From NCBI GenBank assembly GCA_021772955.1, contig JAJFKZ010000055.1:1-36221 (forward strand): a stretch of DNA of 36,221 nucleotides, given 5' to 3'. Source of the stretch: Gammaproteobacteria bacterium. Its GTDB lineage: Bacteria; Pseudomonadota; Gammaproteobacteria; Xanthomonadales; Wenzhouxiangellaceae. The translations under genes and the position numbers were made by a program. The notes below the pieces were generated by a model. It was not told where the DNA came from, did not search any database, and saw only the letters and a list, made by a program, of their open reading frames with translations. Every line of letters begins with the position of its first letter. The stretch's first letter is position 1. Below, piece after piece: positions 20,623-30,594 of the stretch.

Positions 20623-22584
20623 TCAACGTCCGACTTTTTTCCGGATGACTTTCTTGCTGCTTTTTTTACCGCTGACCTTCCAGCGCGGCTGATAATCCGC
20701 TGACGGGCCAAAACCCTTGCCGGCAGGGGCTTTTTTGGCTACGACTTTTTTGGTCACAGCTTTCTTGGCTACTGGTTTCCTGGCTACTGGTTTCTTGGCT
20801 ACTGGTTTCCTGGCTATGGCTTTTTTGGCTACAGCTTTCCTGGCTACTGGTTTCCTGGCTACAGCTTTTTTGGTTACAGCTTTTTTGGTTACAGCTTTTT
20901 TGGTTACGTCTTTTTTGGCTACAGGTTTCCTGGCTGCGGCTTTCTTGACAATTGTCTTGCCGGCTTGCCGCTTGCGTTTGTGCGCGGTCACCGGCTTGTT
21001 TGACGCTGTCTTTGCGGCTGGCGGCATGGCCTCAGCAAAGGCCAGCTCGTCGTGCTCAGCAGTCGGAGCAACAATGTTTTCATGCTCACTGTCCCCGGCA
21101 GTCCCGGTGTTCAGGCCGGATCGTCCATCAGCCACCCAGTGGGACAGCCACGTCTGAACATCATCCGGGGCAATATCGCCATCGGGCAGCTGCAGCGCCA
21201 GGTACAACAGTTTGTCAAATTCTGTCCGGAACCGACTGACGATCGCCTCAGGATCAGGCACCAGACGGCGATCGGTAATCAGTCCCATGTAGACATGTTG
21301 GTTGTAACTGAGAATACTGATACCCATGCCGATACTGCCATTTTGCGGCACCCAGAACATCATTTCTCGAACCGCCGTACCAGCCAGATACAGCGGGCGA
21401 CGCGGGCCAGGAACGTTGGTCAGCACCGCACTGGCCTTGCGGCTCATCATATCCAGCATTGGTTTCTGAATTGCTGCCGGCCCCATACCCAGTGCCGCCA
21501 GCAATCCGAATGCGACCACTGCCTGGCGTGAGTTTTTAAGCTCCTCCATGTGCTCGTGTACGCGCAGCAAACGCTGCAAAGGGTTATCAATGCCCACCGG
21601 CAACTGCAGAAATACCAGTCCAAAATGATTGCCAAGGTCCTTGGCATGCTCCAGTGGTCGTAGATTCACCGGTACCGTGGCGCGGATTTCGAGCTCGCCA
21701 GGATCTTCTCCGCAGCAGCGCAGGTAATGATTCAACGCACCGGTGGCTGAGGCGATCAGCACATCATTGACGGTGCAGCCCAGTGCCCTGCCAACCGCCT
21801 TGACTTCCTTCAGCGGCAATGGATCGGTCCAGGCCACGCGCTTGCGCACACCAAGCCGACCCTTGAATCGCGTCTGCGGGTCATCACCCAATAGCATTAC
21901 CGTGCTCAGCTCATCAGCGATGTCCAGAGCTTCATTGGCATAAGCCCCCATCTGCTCGGGATTGCGCAACAGCCCAAGCATTTCTTCCACGGCTTTTTGC
22001 CCCCAATCCACCATCGTGTCCAGACCATCACGGGCCGGTTCCAGAAAGCGGCGGAAAATGTTCGATTCCTGTGCCCGTTTCTGCCGCCACTGATGAGGGG
22101 AACTGGCGCTGGCGCGTGGCTCGGGTCCCGGATCCGTGAGACTGAGCATGACTTGTATCAACGCAATACCATCGGCATAGCAATGGTGGATGCGGACGAT
22201 CAGGACCGGGCCTTCGGTGTGGTTTTCCACCAGATGAAACTGCCACAGCGGCTTGGATTGATCCAGTGGTGTGCTGGCCAATTCGCTGACCAGTTCCTGC
22301 AACTCTTCCCGGCCTGCTGCGCCCGGCAAGGCGGTGCGCCGCACATGCGAGTAGATGTCAAAATCCTCATCAAACTCCCAGTGACTGTTACGGGCACCGT
22401 AGACAGCTTTGTAACGAAACCGCGGAAACGCCAGAAAGCGCAGCGCGATGGTATCGACCAGGCGTTGAAAATCGATGTCGTTTTGCAACCCCATCACCCC
22501 GGTGATCATCATCAGGTTAGTGGGTTCTTCCATGCGCAGCCAGGCGGTATCCACCTTGGACATGGGGTGTCGTTTGTCAGTCAT
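20623..22584 (-). CDS. Wax ester synthase/diacylglycerol acyltransferase (WS/DGAT) with C-terminal lysine-rich repeat tail; start may be 22563
   Basis: HHCYADG active-site motif (HHxxxDG), [28 protein letters not shown]; tail of repeated [A/P]V[A/T][K/R]K. Confidence 0.93.
   Translation of the reverse strand: MTDKRHPMSKVDTAWLRMEEPTNLMMITGVMGLQNDIDFQRLVDTIALRFLAFPRFRYKAVYGARNSHWEFDEDFDIYSHVRRTALPGAAGREELQELVSELASTPLDQSKPLWQFHLVENHTEGPVLIVRIHHCYADGIALIQVMLSLTDPGPEPRASASSPHQWRQKRAQESNIFRRFLEPARDGLDTMVDWGQKAVEEMLGLLRNPEQMGAYANEALDIADELSTVMLLGDDPQTRFKGRLGVRKRVAWTDPLPLKEVKAVGRALGCTVNDVLIASATGALNHYLRCCGEDPGELEIRATVPVNLRPLEHAKDLGNHFGLVFLQLPVGIDNPLQRLLRVHEHMEELKNSRQAVVAFGLLAALGMGPAAIQKPMLDMMSRKASAVLTNVPGPRRPLYLAGTAVREMMFWVPQNGSIGMGISILSYNQHVYMGLITDRRLVPDPEAIVSRFRTEFDKLLYLALQLPDGDIAPDDVQTWLSHWVADGRSGLNTGTAGDSEHENIVAPTAEHDELAFAEAMPPAAKTASNKPVTAHKRKRQAGKTIVKKAAARKPVAKKDVTKKAVTKKAVTKKAVARKPVARKAVAKKAIARKPVAKKPVARKPVAKKAVTKKVVAKKAPAGKGFGPSADYQPRWKVSGKKSSKKVIRKKVGR
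20731..20940. repeat. 14 tandem 15-bp units within the WS/DGAT C-terminus
   Basis: Units tttYYtggYtacNNN repeat in register every 15 bp from 20731; each encodes a pentapeptide such as AVTKK, PVARK or PVAKK. Confidence 0.97.
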
Positions 22585-22589
22585 GCAAT

Positions 22590-23106
22590 GCTATCCCGCA
22601 TTTTTCATGAAGGGTTCGAGTGGCAGGGCAATTCTGGCTAAGCAGGTCAAACGATCGCCCGCAGAAGCATAGCCGTAGCTATGGTGGGTGTGCTGTTTCA
22701 CCCTTGGAGGCACTTTCAGAGCCCTTCCGAAAGCGTCAAGACAAGACGCAGTACGCAGGCAATGGTTGGTTCCATTGGCCAGTGCTGCAACGCGGTCATG
22801 GCGCGTTCGGAGGGCTCCCTGCGGGCGAGCCGCTGACCGGCCATCTGCGGCGTTGCGCTGGCTGGAAAGGGACCTGCCATTACTGCGCCATCGCGCCTTG
22901 CATCTGACCGGCCAGCGATTCGCTGAAATTACCTCCAAGGGTGAAACAGTACACTGGGGGGATCGTTCGAGATGCAACGCCAGATTTGGTCTGAGCTCGA
23001 ACAGGACCAAACGTTGCCACTCCACCGTGCGAATGTTCACTTCTATCTCCTTGTTTATCGATGAAGTTCGTCATCAACTGTCCGCCTTTGTGAAATATGC
23101 GGGCTT
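22590..23106. mobile_element. MITE-like or internally deleted IS-like element with imperfect about 24-bp terminal inverted repeats
   Basis: Left end gctatcccgcatttttcatgaagg; right end reverse complement gtaagcccgcatatttcacaaagg (18/24 identical); left 50 bp recurs at 29369. Confidence 0.55.
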
Positions 23107-23166
23107 ACTCGTTCATACTAAAGATTGTACCAGTACGATACAGCAAAAGTAGCAGTGAGACTTTGA

Positions 23167-24654
23167 TCAGGCTGAGCGCATCTGTTGCCAGGCCTCAAGG
23201 GCACGTTGGCGGGAACCTTGCAGGTCCACCAGCGGCTGCGGATAATTCTCGCCCAGTACCACGCCAGATTGGCGCAATGTGGTTTTGTCAACAGCCCATG
23301 GGGCATGTATTTGCTGGTCTGTCAGCCGTGCCAGTTCCGGCACAAAGCGGCGCACATAGTCGCCTTTCGGGTCAAACCGCCGGCCCTGCGTGACTGGATT
23401 GAAGATACGAAAAAAAGGCGCAGCATCGACGCCACAGCCGGCGGTCCATTGCCAGCCCTGACTGTTGTTGCCCAGATCGGCGTCCACCAGAGTCTCCCAG
23501 AACCAGCGCGCACCATGCTGCCAGGGAATCAGCAGGTTTTTGGTCAGCAACGACGCCACCAGCATGCGCACGCGATTATGCATCCAACCATGTTGCCAAA
23601 GCTGTCGCATGCCGGCATCGATGATAGGTATACCCGTTTTACCCTGTTGCCAGCGCGCTAGGTCCGACTGATAATCGATGCGCCATGGAAAATTCGCAAA
23701 CTGCGGCTGCAGCGGCTGCTCAGGCAAATCTGGAAAGTGATACAGCAAATGCCATGAAAACTCTCGCCAAGCCAGTTCGCGAATGAAGCTGTTGATCATT
23801 TTATCTGTCGGCGGCTGCCCATCCGGGCACAGTTGACGAATGATCTGCGCGCTGCTGATTTCACCAAACTGCAAATGCGGTGACAATTTTGAGGTGCCGG
23901 TGAGCGCCGGTATGTCGCGATCATGTTGATACTGCTGCAGCGCCTGCTCGAAAAATCGCTCAAAGGCATGCCAGGCACCGGTCTCGCCAGGCTGCCAGTG
24001 AGCACCTGAACTATCACTGCCATCAGACTGGTAAAAAGCTTCATCCCAGCGTGGTTCGGATCGTTGCTGCGGTAACAGCTTCAGCTCATCCAACGGCACA
24101 CTCGCAGGGGCATCAAGCAGTGCTGGAAACGGTTCGGGTAGGCCGTCCAGCTGAGGATCACGCCAATGATTCAGCATGTGTTTCCACATCGGCGTGAACA
24201 CTCGATACGGCTGCTGTTGCGTGGTACTGATTTCCCAAGGCTCCCACCACAGCGAGGCATTGAACGTTTTGCACGTGATACTGGTGGACTGCAGCCACTG
24301 TTCAATGGCAGCATCACGTTCGCGCAGTGCCGGTTCATAGCAACGATTCCAGTAGACGGCTGTGGCGCCGCTGCTGTGCAGCAACTGCTGCAGCTGCTCA
24401 CGACTGTTGCCCTGGCGCAAGATCAGCTGGCTGTGACGTTGCCGCAGATCTGCCTGCAACGACTGCAGACTGCGGTACAACCACGAGCGACTGGCAGCAC
24501 CGGGCGACCACGGTGCAGCACCCGGATCATCGAGAATATAGACCGGAATGACCTGCGCGTGTCGGGCGCAAGCATGACTCAGCGCCGGATTGTCAGCCAG
24601 GCGTAAATCCCGTCGCAACCAGACGATGGCAGTTGCAAGCTGTGGTGAACCCAA
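23167..24654 (-). CDS. phrB: Deoxyribodipyrimidine photolyase (TTG start)
   Basis: IVWLRRDLRLADNPAL; FAD-binding region (GTSKLSPHLQFGEIS, RELAWREFSWHLL, MRQLWQHGWMHNRVRMLVASLLTKNLLI). Confidence 0.95.
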   Translation of the reverse strand: MGSPQLATAIVWLRRDLRLADNPALSHACARHAQVIPVYILDDPGAAPWSPGAASRSWLYRSLQSLQADLRQRHSQLILRQGNSREQLQQLLHSSGATAVYWNRCYEPALRERDAAIEQWLQSTSITCKTFNASLWWEPWEISTTQQQPYRVFTPMWKHMLNHWRDPQLDGLPEPFPALLDAPASVPLDELKLLPQQRSEPRWDEAFYQSDGSDSSGAHWQPGETGAWHAFERFFEQALQQYQHDRDIPALTGTSKLSPHLQFGEISSAQIIRQLCPDGQPPTDKMINSFIRELAWREFSWHLLYHFPDLPEQPLQPQFANFPWRIDYQSDLARWQQGKTGIPIIDAGMRQLWQHGWMHNRVRMLVASLLTKNLLIPWQHGARWFWETLVDADLGNNSQGWQWTAGCGVDAAPFFRIFNPVTQGRRFDPKGDYVRRFVPELARLTDQQIHAPWAVDKTTLRQSGVVLGENYPQPLVDLQGSRQRALEAWQQMRSA

Positions 24655-24656
24655 AC

Positions 24657-26171
24657 TCAGGCCCGACGGGCGCGGCGATCTGGTCGTGGCGCCATTTGCA
24701 CTGCCTGGCTACGACTTTGTCTGGCGCTGTCGGAGCGCTGCTTTGACAGCGCTTCCAGGTAGCCCTCATCCAGGCCGGTGACATAATGGCCGTCAAAACA
24801 GGATGTTTCAAAGGCGTGCGCCTGCTTTTTACCAAGACAGGCATGAATCAGGTCTTCGAGGCGTTGATAAAACAGCTTGTCAGCACCGATCAGCGCACCG
24901 ACTTCTTCGATGCTGCGTCCATGCGCAACCAGCTCTTCGGCATCGGGCATGTCTATGCCATAAACGTTGGGGTAGCGAACCGGTGGTGACGCCGACGCCA
25001 TGTAGACTTTTTTGGCACCCGCTTCACGCGCCATCTCAATGATTTGTCTGGATGTGGTTCCACGCACAATCGAGTCGTCCACCAACAGGACATTCTTGTT
25101 GCGAAATTCCAGCGCAATCGGGTTCAGTTTGCGGCGCACCGAGCGATCCCGCATTTCCTGGCCGGGCATGATGAAGGTTCGACCGATGTAGCGGTTCTTG
25201 ATAAACCCCTCGCGGTATTTGACATTCAGCAAATGCGCCATGGACAGGGCCGCCGTGCGGCTGGTATCGGGTATCGGGATGACCACATCAATGTCATTAT
25301 CGGGAAACTGCTGGAGTATGTTCTGCGCCAACATTTCTCCCATGCGCAAGCGCGCCTTGTAGACAGAAATATCGTCCATCAAGGAATCCGGGCGGGCAAA
25401 ATACACCAGTTCGAACATGCACTGCGTCAATTGGCCAGCATGCGCGCTGACATGACTGTGCAGCTGACCAAGATGATCAATGAACACGCTTTCACCGGGT
25501 GCGATATCACGCACGAAGGAAAAATCCAGGCCATCCAGCGCCACGCTCTCGGAGGCGACCATGTACTCGTCACCGGCGCTGGTTTGGCGAACACCCAACA
25601 CCAGCGGCCGAATGCCCAGCGTATCTCGAAATGCCAACAAGCCCTGCCCGACCACCAGCACAGTGACCGCGTAGGCGCCGCGACAACGCTTATGCACACT
25701 GTCGACGCTGTTGAACAACTGCTCGGCAATGGGTAGTCCGGCATCCTGAGCAGCCAGTTCGTGGGCCAGAATGTTCAACAATACTTCGGAATCTGAATCG
25801 GTATTCAGGTGACGACGCTCGAGCATGAACAGTTGCTCGCGCAAGGTCGCGGAATTGACCAGATTACCGTTGTGTCCCAGCACCAGACCAAATGGCGAGT
25901 TGACGTACAGTGGCTGCGCCTCATCGGGTCGATCACTGCCAGCGGTCGGATAACGCACATGGCCAATCCCGATATTCCCCACCAGCGTATCAATGTCAGA
26001 CTGCCGGAACACATCGTTGGCCAAGCCGTTGCCACGGTGCAGATACATGCGATCGTCTTCTAGCGTGGCGATCCCGGCCGCATCCTGACCGCGATGCTGC
26101 AGGATGGTCATGGCATCGAACAGTCTGTGTGCAACCGGCTGGAAACCCGCAATACCCACGATTCCACACAT
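24657..26171 (-). CDS. purF: Amidophosphoribosyltransferase
   Basis: N-terminal CGIVGIAG Ntn glutaminase; PRPP motif VLLVDDSIVRGTTS. Confidence 0.98.
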   Translation of the reverse strand: MCGIVGIAGFQPVAHRLFDAMTILQHRGQDAAGIATLEDDRMYLHRGNGLANDVFRQSDIDTLVGNIGIGHVRYPTAGSDRPDEAQPLYVNSPFGLVLGHNGNLVNSATLREQLFMLERRHLNTDSDSEVLLNILAHELAAQDAGLPIAEQLFNSVDSVHKRCRGAYAVTVLVVGQGLLAFRDTLGIRPLVLGVRQTSAGDEYMVASESVALDGLDFSFVRDIAPGESVFIDHLGQLHSHVSAHAGQLTQCMFELVYFARPDSLMDDISVYKARLRMGEMLAQNILQQFPDNDIDVVIPIPDTSRTAALSMAHLLNVKYREGFIKNRYIGRTFIMPGQEMRDRSVRRKLNPIALEFRNKNVLLVDDSIVRGTTSRQIIEMAREAGAKKVYMASASPPVRYPNVYGIDMPDAEELVAHGRSIEEVGALIGADKLFYQRLEDLIHACLGKKQAHAFETSCFDGHYVTGLDEGYLEALSKQRSDSARQSRSQAVQMAPRPDRRARRA

Positions 26172-26173
26172 GT

Positions 26174-26836
26174 TTATCGACCCCCGCCAGCGTTATCGAC
26201 GTTGGTATCAGCGTTGGAATCGCCCTGTTGCACAGGTGTTGCTGTCGCTGACTGATCGACGCTGGTATTTGTCGCGGCTGCATTGCTGTTGCTGAGCAAG
26301 CCGGTGATGGTTGTTTGCTGCATGCCTGCATCGGACTCAGTCTTGGGTTCATTGTGCAAAATGGCGCCGATGTCTTCTGGCAGAAAGGTCACACCGTGCT
26401 CGGCGAGACGCTCAAAGTAAGGCAGCATCAGCGATTCCTGCCACCATGAATCTTCTGGAATCGGTGTGAACCTGGCCACCAGCACCGCCATGGCGATGAT
26501 GATCACACCGCGACCGATACCAAACAACATGCCAAACATGCGATCGGTGCCGCTGAGTCCGGTGGAATCAACCAGCTTGCCGATCAACCAGACCAGCAAG
26601 CCGCCGATTATCAGGGTGATGGTCAGCACCCCCAGAAAACCGACCAGTGCTTGCAGCGACGGCACCGTGATCCAGCCTGACAGCATTTCGGCAGCAGCCC
26701 CGGAGAACTTCAGTGCGGCCCAGACCGCCACGACCCAGATAAGGATGGACAAGACTTCACGCACCAGGCCACGCCACAAACCGATGACGGTCGATACCGC
26801 CAGCAGCAGTAGCAGCACCCAGTCAATCCAGATCAT
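26174..26836 (-). CDS. cvpA: CvpA family membrane protein
   Basis: WIDWVLLLLLAVSTVIGLWRGLVREVLSILIWVVAVWAA; upstream of purF. Confidence 0.95.
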   Translation of the reverse strand: MIWIDWVLLLLLAVSTVIGLWRGLVREVLSILIWVVAVWAALKFSGAAAEMLSGWITVPSLQALVGFLGVLTITLIIGGLLVWLIGKLVDSTGLSGTDRMFGMLFGIGRGVIIIAMAVLVARFTPIPEDSWWQESLMLPYFERLAEHGVTFLPEDIGAILHNEPKTESDAGMQQTTITGLLSNSNAAATNTSVDQSATATPVQQGDSNADTNVDNAGGGR

Positions 26837-27951
26837 GGGTAATCCACCACCATGCTTTTCAGATCCAGATCGCGCAGAATTTTTGCCGCAATGTTGTTGC
26901 CATCCTGCTCACTCAACAACGGCCCTATGCGCACCCGAAACAAGGTTTCACCAGCGCGCTCAATGGTCTCGTAATAAGCGGCAAAACCGGCATTCTGCAA
27001 CCGTTCAACAACTTGTTCTGCGCTCTTTTTGGCGGAAAACACGCCGACTTGCACGGCGTAACGATCAAGTCCAGCGGCGCCGGATGTTGCACTGTCTGCT
27101 GTGCTGGCTGACCCTGAGGCAGCGGCCGGTGCATTTTCATCTGCACCCGATTGCACCGCCTTGCTGTCTGCGTTAGCGCCTTCTGGCGCCAGCAAAACCG
27201 GGCGCAATCGGGCATCGGTGGAGCGTATTTTCTGCAGGGCCTGTTGCGCACTGTCCTGATCGGCGAATGGCCCGACACTGATGCGATACAGTTGCACACC
27301 TGCGCTGGTGACACGCTCGGTGGCCGAATTCAGTGACATTGACTGCAGCTGTTGTTGCAGCCGCGTGGCGTTGTCCGGATTGCCCAGACTGGCAACCTGC
27401 ACGCGCCACGACTGCGCGTCAATGACGCCAGCATCGGGTTCTGCTGCAGCGGACTGAATATCTGTAGACGATGCTGTTGCTGCGGCCTCGGTCACTGTCT
27501 GAGCTGGTTCATCAGCGATCGCCGGAGTCGATGTATTGGTCGGTGTATCGGTTACTGCACTGCCTGTGTCTGCGGCCGTGTCCGCAGCAGCCGGGTCGGT
27601 ACTGGCGGATTCAGATGCACCGGAGACGTCCCCGTCAATGCCATCGGTATCATTGCCATCAACGCCACTGTTGTCCGCCGCGTCGGCTACTGTTGCGTCA
27701 TTCTGGAAATCTGTCAGTGGCCATTGCTGTGCATCAGTCTGGCTTTGCCTGCTCATCTGCGCACCGTCTTCGATGACCGGCAGACGCTTGCTGGACAGTC
27801 TGCTGTCTGGCCCTGGCGGCACGATGATTTGTCGCTGTTGTGCAGCTTGATCAGTGTCCTGCGGACCACTGATGAACACTGGCAGGAAGATAACCGCAAG
27901 CGCTATCAGCACCACGGCGCCGACGAGTCTTTGTTTGAGTGCCTGATCCAT
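26833..27951 (-). CDS. DedD-like protein with two SPOR domains
   Basis: N-terminal RLVGAVVLIALAVIFLPVFISGP; two SPOR-like segments (SWRVQVASLGNPDNATRL...; DRYAVQVGVFSAKKSAEQV...). Confidence 0.88.
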   Translation of the reverse strand: MDQALKQRLVGAVVLIALAVIFLPVFISGPQDTDQAAQQRQIIVPPGPDSRLSSKRLPVIEDGAQMSRQSQTDAQQWPLTDFQNDATVADAADNSGVDGNDTDGIDGDVSGASESASTDPAAADTAADTGSAVTDTPTNTSTPAIADEPAQTVTEAAATASSTDIQSAAAEPDAGVIDAQSWRVQVASLGNPDNATRLQQQLQSMSLNSATERVTSAGVQLYRISVGPFADQDSAQQALQKIRSTDARLRPVLLAPEGANADSKAVQSGADENAPAAASGSASTADSATSGAAGLDRYAVQVGVFSAKKSAEQVVERLQNAGFAAYYETIERAGETLFRVRIGPLLSEQDGNNIAAKILRDLDLKSMVVDYP

Positions 27952-28025
27952 AATTGCCCGATCAATGTATGTGCATCAATTATATAGGATTGCCGGGGGG
28001 TTCGCGGCGATGCCGGCAGTACAAT

Positions 28026-29336
28026 TCATTGCCTGTGGCAGTTGGACAGATACTCAGCCGCAGTGACAAAGGATCCCAGCACGACGATACGATCGCATGC
28101 ATCAGCCTGCTGCATTGCGCTGGCCACCGCCGCAGGCACCGAATCATGACGCGCGATTGTCTCGGCACCAACCCCGGCGGCGAGCAATAGCTGCTGCATT
28201 TGCGCCGGAGGCATTGCGCGTTTGCCCGGAATCTGCGGCAGCAGCCAATGCCCGGCCAGGGGCAGTAACCGGCGTATTACCGCGGCGACATCCTTGTCCG
28301 CAAGCATGGCAAATACCAGCCAGGTTCTGCCGCTGCAGCTGCTTTGTTGCAGCTCGGCCACGAGCGCCGCGACCGCCTGTTCATTGTGAGCAACATCCAC
28401 CATTAGCTGCGGTGCGCAGGCCAGCAGCTGCTGACGACCGGCGAGGCGCGTGGCAGCCACCAGTCGCGCGGTTGCCTGCTGGTCTTCAAGGTAGACCGGG
28501 CTGTCCGGCCAGGTCAGCAAGGCCAGCGCCGTGGCCGCATTTTGCCATTGGTGCTCACCTGGCATGCGCAGTGCAGGCACCGCCAAGGGCTGCTGCAACC
28601 AGGCGGCTTGAAACTGCGCGCCGGGCATGTCTGCATCGGCACCTGTGGCATGACGGATGGCAAAATCCCGGTTGATCTGCAACACCGGCGCAGCAATGCG
28701 CCGGGCATGGTCACCGATCTCTGCCGGCGCATCGGGCTCACCACAGATCAACACCTTGCCGGGGCGTGCAATGTGGACTTTCTCGGTTGCAATGCTGGCG
28801 CGGGTCGTGCCCAGCCACTGTTGGTGATCCAGACCGATGCTGGTGATCACGGCAGCATCCGCAGCAATGCTATTGACCGCATCGAGCCGGCCTCCGAGCC
28901 CAACTTCCAGCACCGCCACGTCCGGTTGCAGATCAGCGATCAGCCACAGCGCCGCTAAGGTGATGTATTCAAAATAGGTGAGGTTCTGGCCGCTTGCGGC
29001 TGCCGCCCTGGCGACCGCATTGAGCGCCTGCACCAGACTGGCATCGTCAACGTCAGTGCCATTGCTGCGCACACGTTCATTGAAGCGCAGCAGATGCGGC
29101 GAGGTGTAGGCGATGGTGGTGCGACCACAGCCCAGCAGCGCCTGCTCCAGCATCGCCACCACCGAGCCCTTGCCGTTGGTACCAGCAACAGTGACCACCG
29201 TGCTGGTGATCGGGCAGCGCAGCTGTTCCCAGACCACCTGCACGCGTTGCAAACCCAGCTCGATACGATCCGGATTGAGTTGCCCAAGCCAGTCGGTCCA
29301 TGCTCCCAGATTCTGAAAACGGATCGCCTCGCTCAC
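28026..29336 (-). CDS. folC: Bifunctional folylpolyglutamate/dihydrofolate synthase
   Basis: VTVAGTNGKGSVVAMLEQ; TSPHLLRFNERVR; LEVGLGGRLDAVN. Confidence 0.97.
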   Translation of the reverse strand: MSEAIRFQNLGAWTDWLGQLNPDRIELGLQRVQVVWEQLRCPITSTVVTVAGTNGKGSVVAMLEQALLGCGRTTIAYTSPHLLRFNERVRSNGTDVDDASLVQALNAVARAAAASGQNLTYFEYITLAALWLIADLQPDVAVLEVGLGGRLDAVNSIAADAAVITSIGLDHQQWLGTTRASIATEKVHIARPGKVLICGEPDAPAEIGDHARRIAAPVLQINRDFAIRHATGADADMPGAQFQAAWLQQPLAVPALRMPGEHQWQNAATALALLTWPDSPVYLEDQQATARLVAATRLAGRQQLLACAPQLMVDVAHNEQAVAALVAELQQSSCSGRTWLVFAMLADKDVAAVIRRLLPLAGHWLLPQIPGKRAMPPAQMQQLLLAAGVGAETIARHDSVPAAVASAMQQADACDRIVVLGSFVTAAEYLSNCHRQ

Positions 29337-29368
29337 ATCGACATACTCGCTGCTGGTTGATCTGGATT

Positions 29369-29420
29369 GCTAGCCCGCATAGTTCATGAAGGGTTCGAGG
29401 AGCATGGCGAAGCTGGCTAA
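29369..29420. repeat. Solo copy of the dispersed IS-end-like repeat between accD and folC
   Basis: gctagcccgcatagttcatgaagggttcgaggagcatggcgaagctggctaagc aligns with 22590-22643. Confidence 0.75.
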
Positions 29421-29462
29421 GCTGGCTGCGTCAGCGTTATTGTCGACAGCAGCAAGCGCTGC

Positions 29463-30410
29463 TCATGCCGATGCGGGCGGTGGTTTTTTCTTGTTAGCGG
29501 CAGTGCTTCTGGGCGATTTCGCCGTATTTGCAGCAGCATCGACGACCGCCGGTGCGTGCCTGCCATCCATTAATAAGATTAGCAAGGACGCCAGTTTTTC
29601 GCGCATTTCACGACGATCAATGATCATGTCGATGGCGCCTTTTTGCAGCAGAAACTCGCTGCGCTGGAAGCCCTCTGGCAGGGTTTCGCGCACGGTTTGC
29701 TCGATTACGCGAGGACCGGCAAAACCGATCAGCGCCCTGGGCTCACCAATGTTGATGTCACCGAGCATGGCCAGGCTGGCGGTGACACCACCAGTGGTTG
29801 GATGGGTCAATACAGAGATGTAGGGCAACCCGGCTTCGGACAGCTTGGCCAGACCCGCGCTGGTCTTGGCCATCTGCATCAGAGAATACAGCCCCTCCTG
29901 CATGCGCGCACCGCCACTGGCCGAAAAACAGACCAGCGGCAAGCCGTGTTTGAGGCAGGCATTGACAGCGCACATGAAACGATCGCCGACCACCGAGCCC
30001 ATGGAGCCCCCCATGAAGCCGAACTCGAATGCGCAGACTACCACGCCGTGGCCTTTGAGCTTGCCCTGCATGGCTACCAGCGCATCGCGTTCCCCAGTGC
30101 TTTTCTGGGCCGCGGTGAATCTTTCCTTGTAACGCTTGTTGTCACGAAAACCCAACTTGTCGATGGGCGATAGATCAGCACCAAGCTCGGTTCTGCCCTC
30201 GGCATCCAGCACGCTATCAATCCGCTGGCGCGCGTTCATGCGGTTGTGATGACTGCATTTCGGGCAGACGCCGAGATTGCGGTCGAGTTCAGGCTGGTAC
30301 AGCATCGCCTCACAGGCAACACATTTCGTCCAGACACCATCAGGAACCCGCGCCTTGCCTTTGCTCTCAGTGCGGATGCGACCATGCATTAATCGTTGAA
30401 ACCAGCTCAT
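29463..30410 (-). CDS. accD: Acetyl-CoA carboxylase carboxyltransferase subunit beta
   Basis: [26 protein letters not shown] zinc ribbon; [28 protein letters not shown]. Confidence 0.98.
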   Translation of the reverse strand: MSWFQRLMHGRIRTESKGKARVPDGVWTKCVACEAMLYQPELDRNLGVCPKCSHHNRMNARQRIDSVLDAEGRTELGADLSPIDKLGFRDNKRYKERFTAAQKSTGERDALVAMQGKLKGHGVVVCAFEFGFMGGSMGSVVGDRFMCAVNACLKHGLPLVCFSASGGARMQEGLYSLMQMAKTSAGLAKLSEAGLPYISVLTHPTTGGVTASLAMLGDINIGEPRALIGFAGPRVIEQTVRETLPEGFQRSEFLLQKGAIDMIIDRREMREKLASLLILLMDGRHAPAVVDAAANTAKSPRSTAANKKKPPPASA

Positions 30411-30594
30411 GCAGGCATTTTAGCAGTCTCAGTCTCTGCATGACAGTCTCGATCGCAAATTGCTTGCAGACAGCCATGGATTGCTCGTTGTCATGCAATC
30501 GGCAGAACATCCGCAACAATGATGGCGGGACTTCACGCAACTGAGTACCATAGTCACTGTGTTCGAACATCCGTCAGCCACTGACCGACCCGCT

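Noticed and set aside
20731-20940. 15-bp periodic array considered as a CRISPR
   Set aside because: Units are contiguous with no spacers and lie in frame within the WS/DGAT coding sequence
22613-22621. tRNA T-loop-like ggttcga sequence at 22.6 and 29.4 kb
   Set aside because: Part of the dispersed repeat; no cloverleaf or acceptor stem could be found
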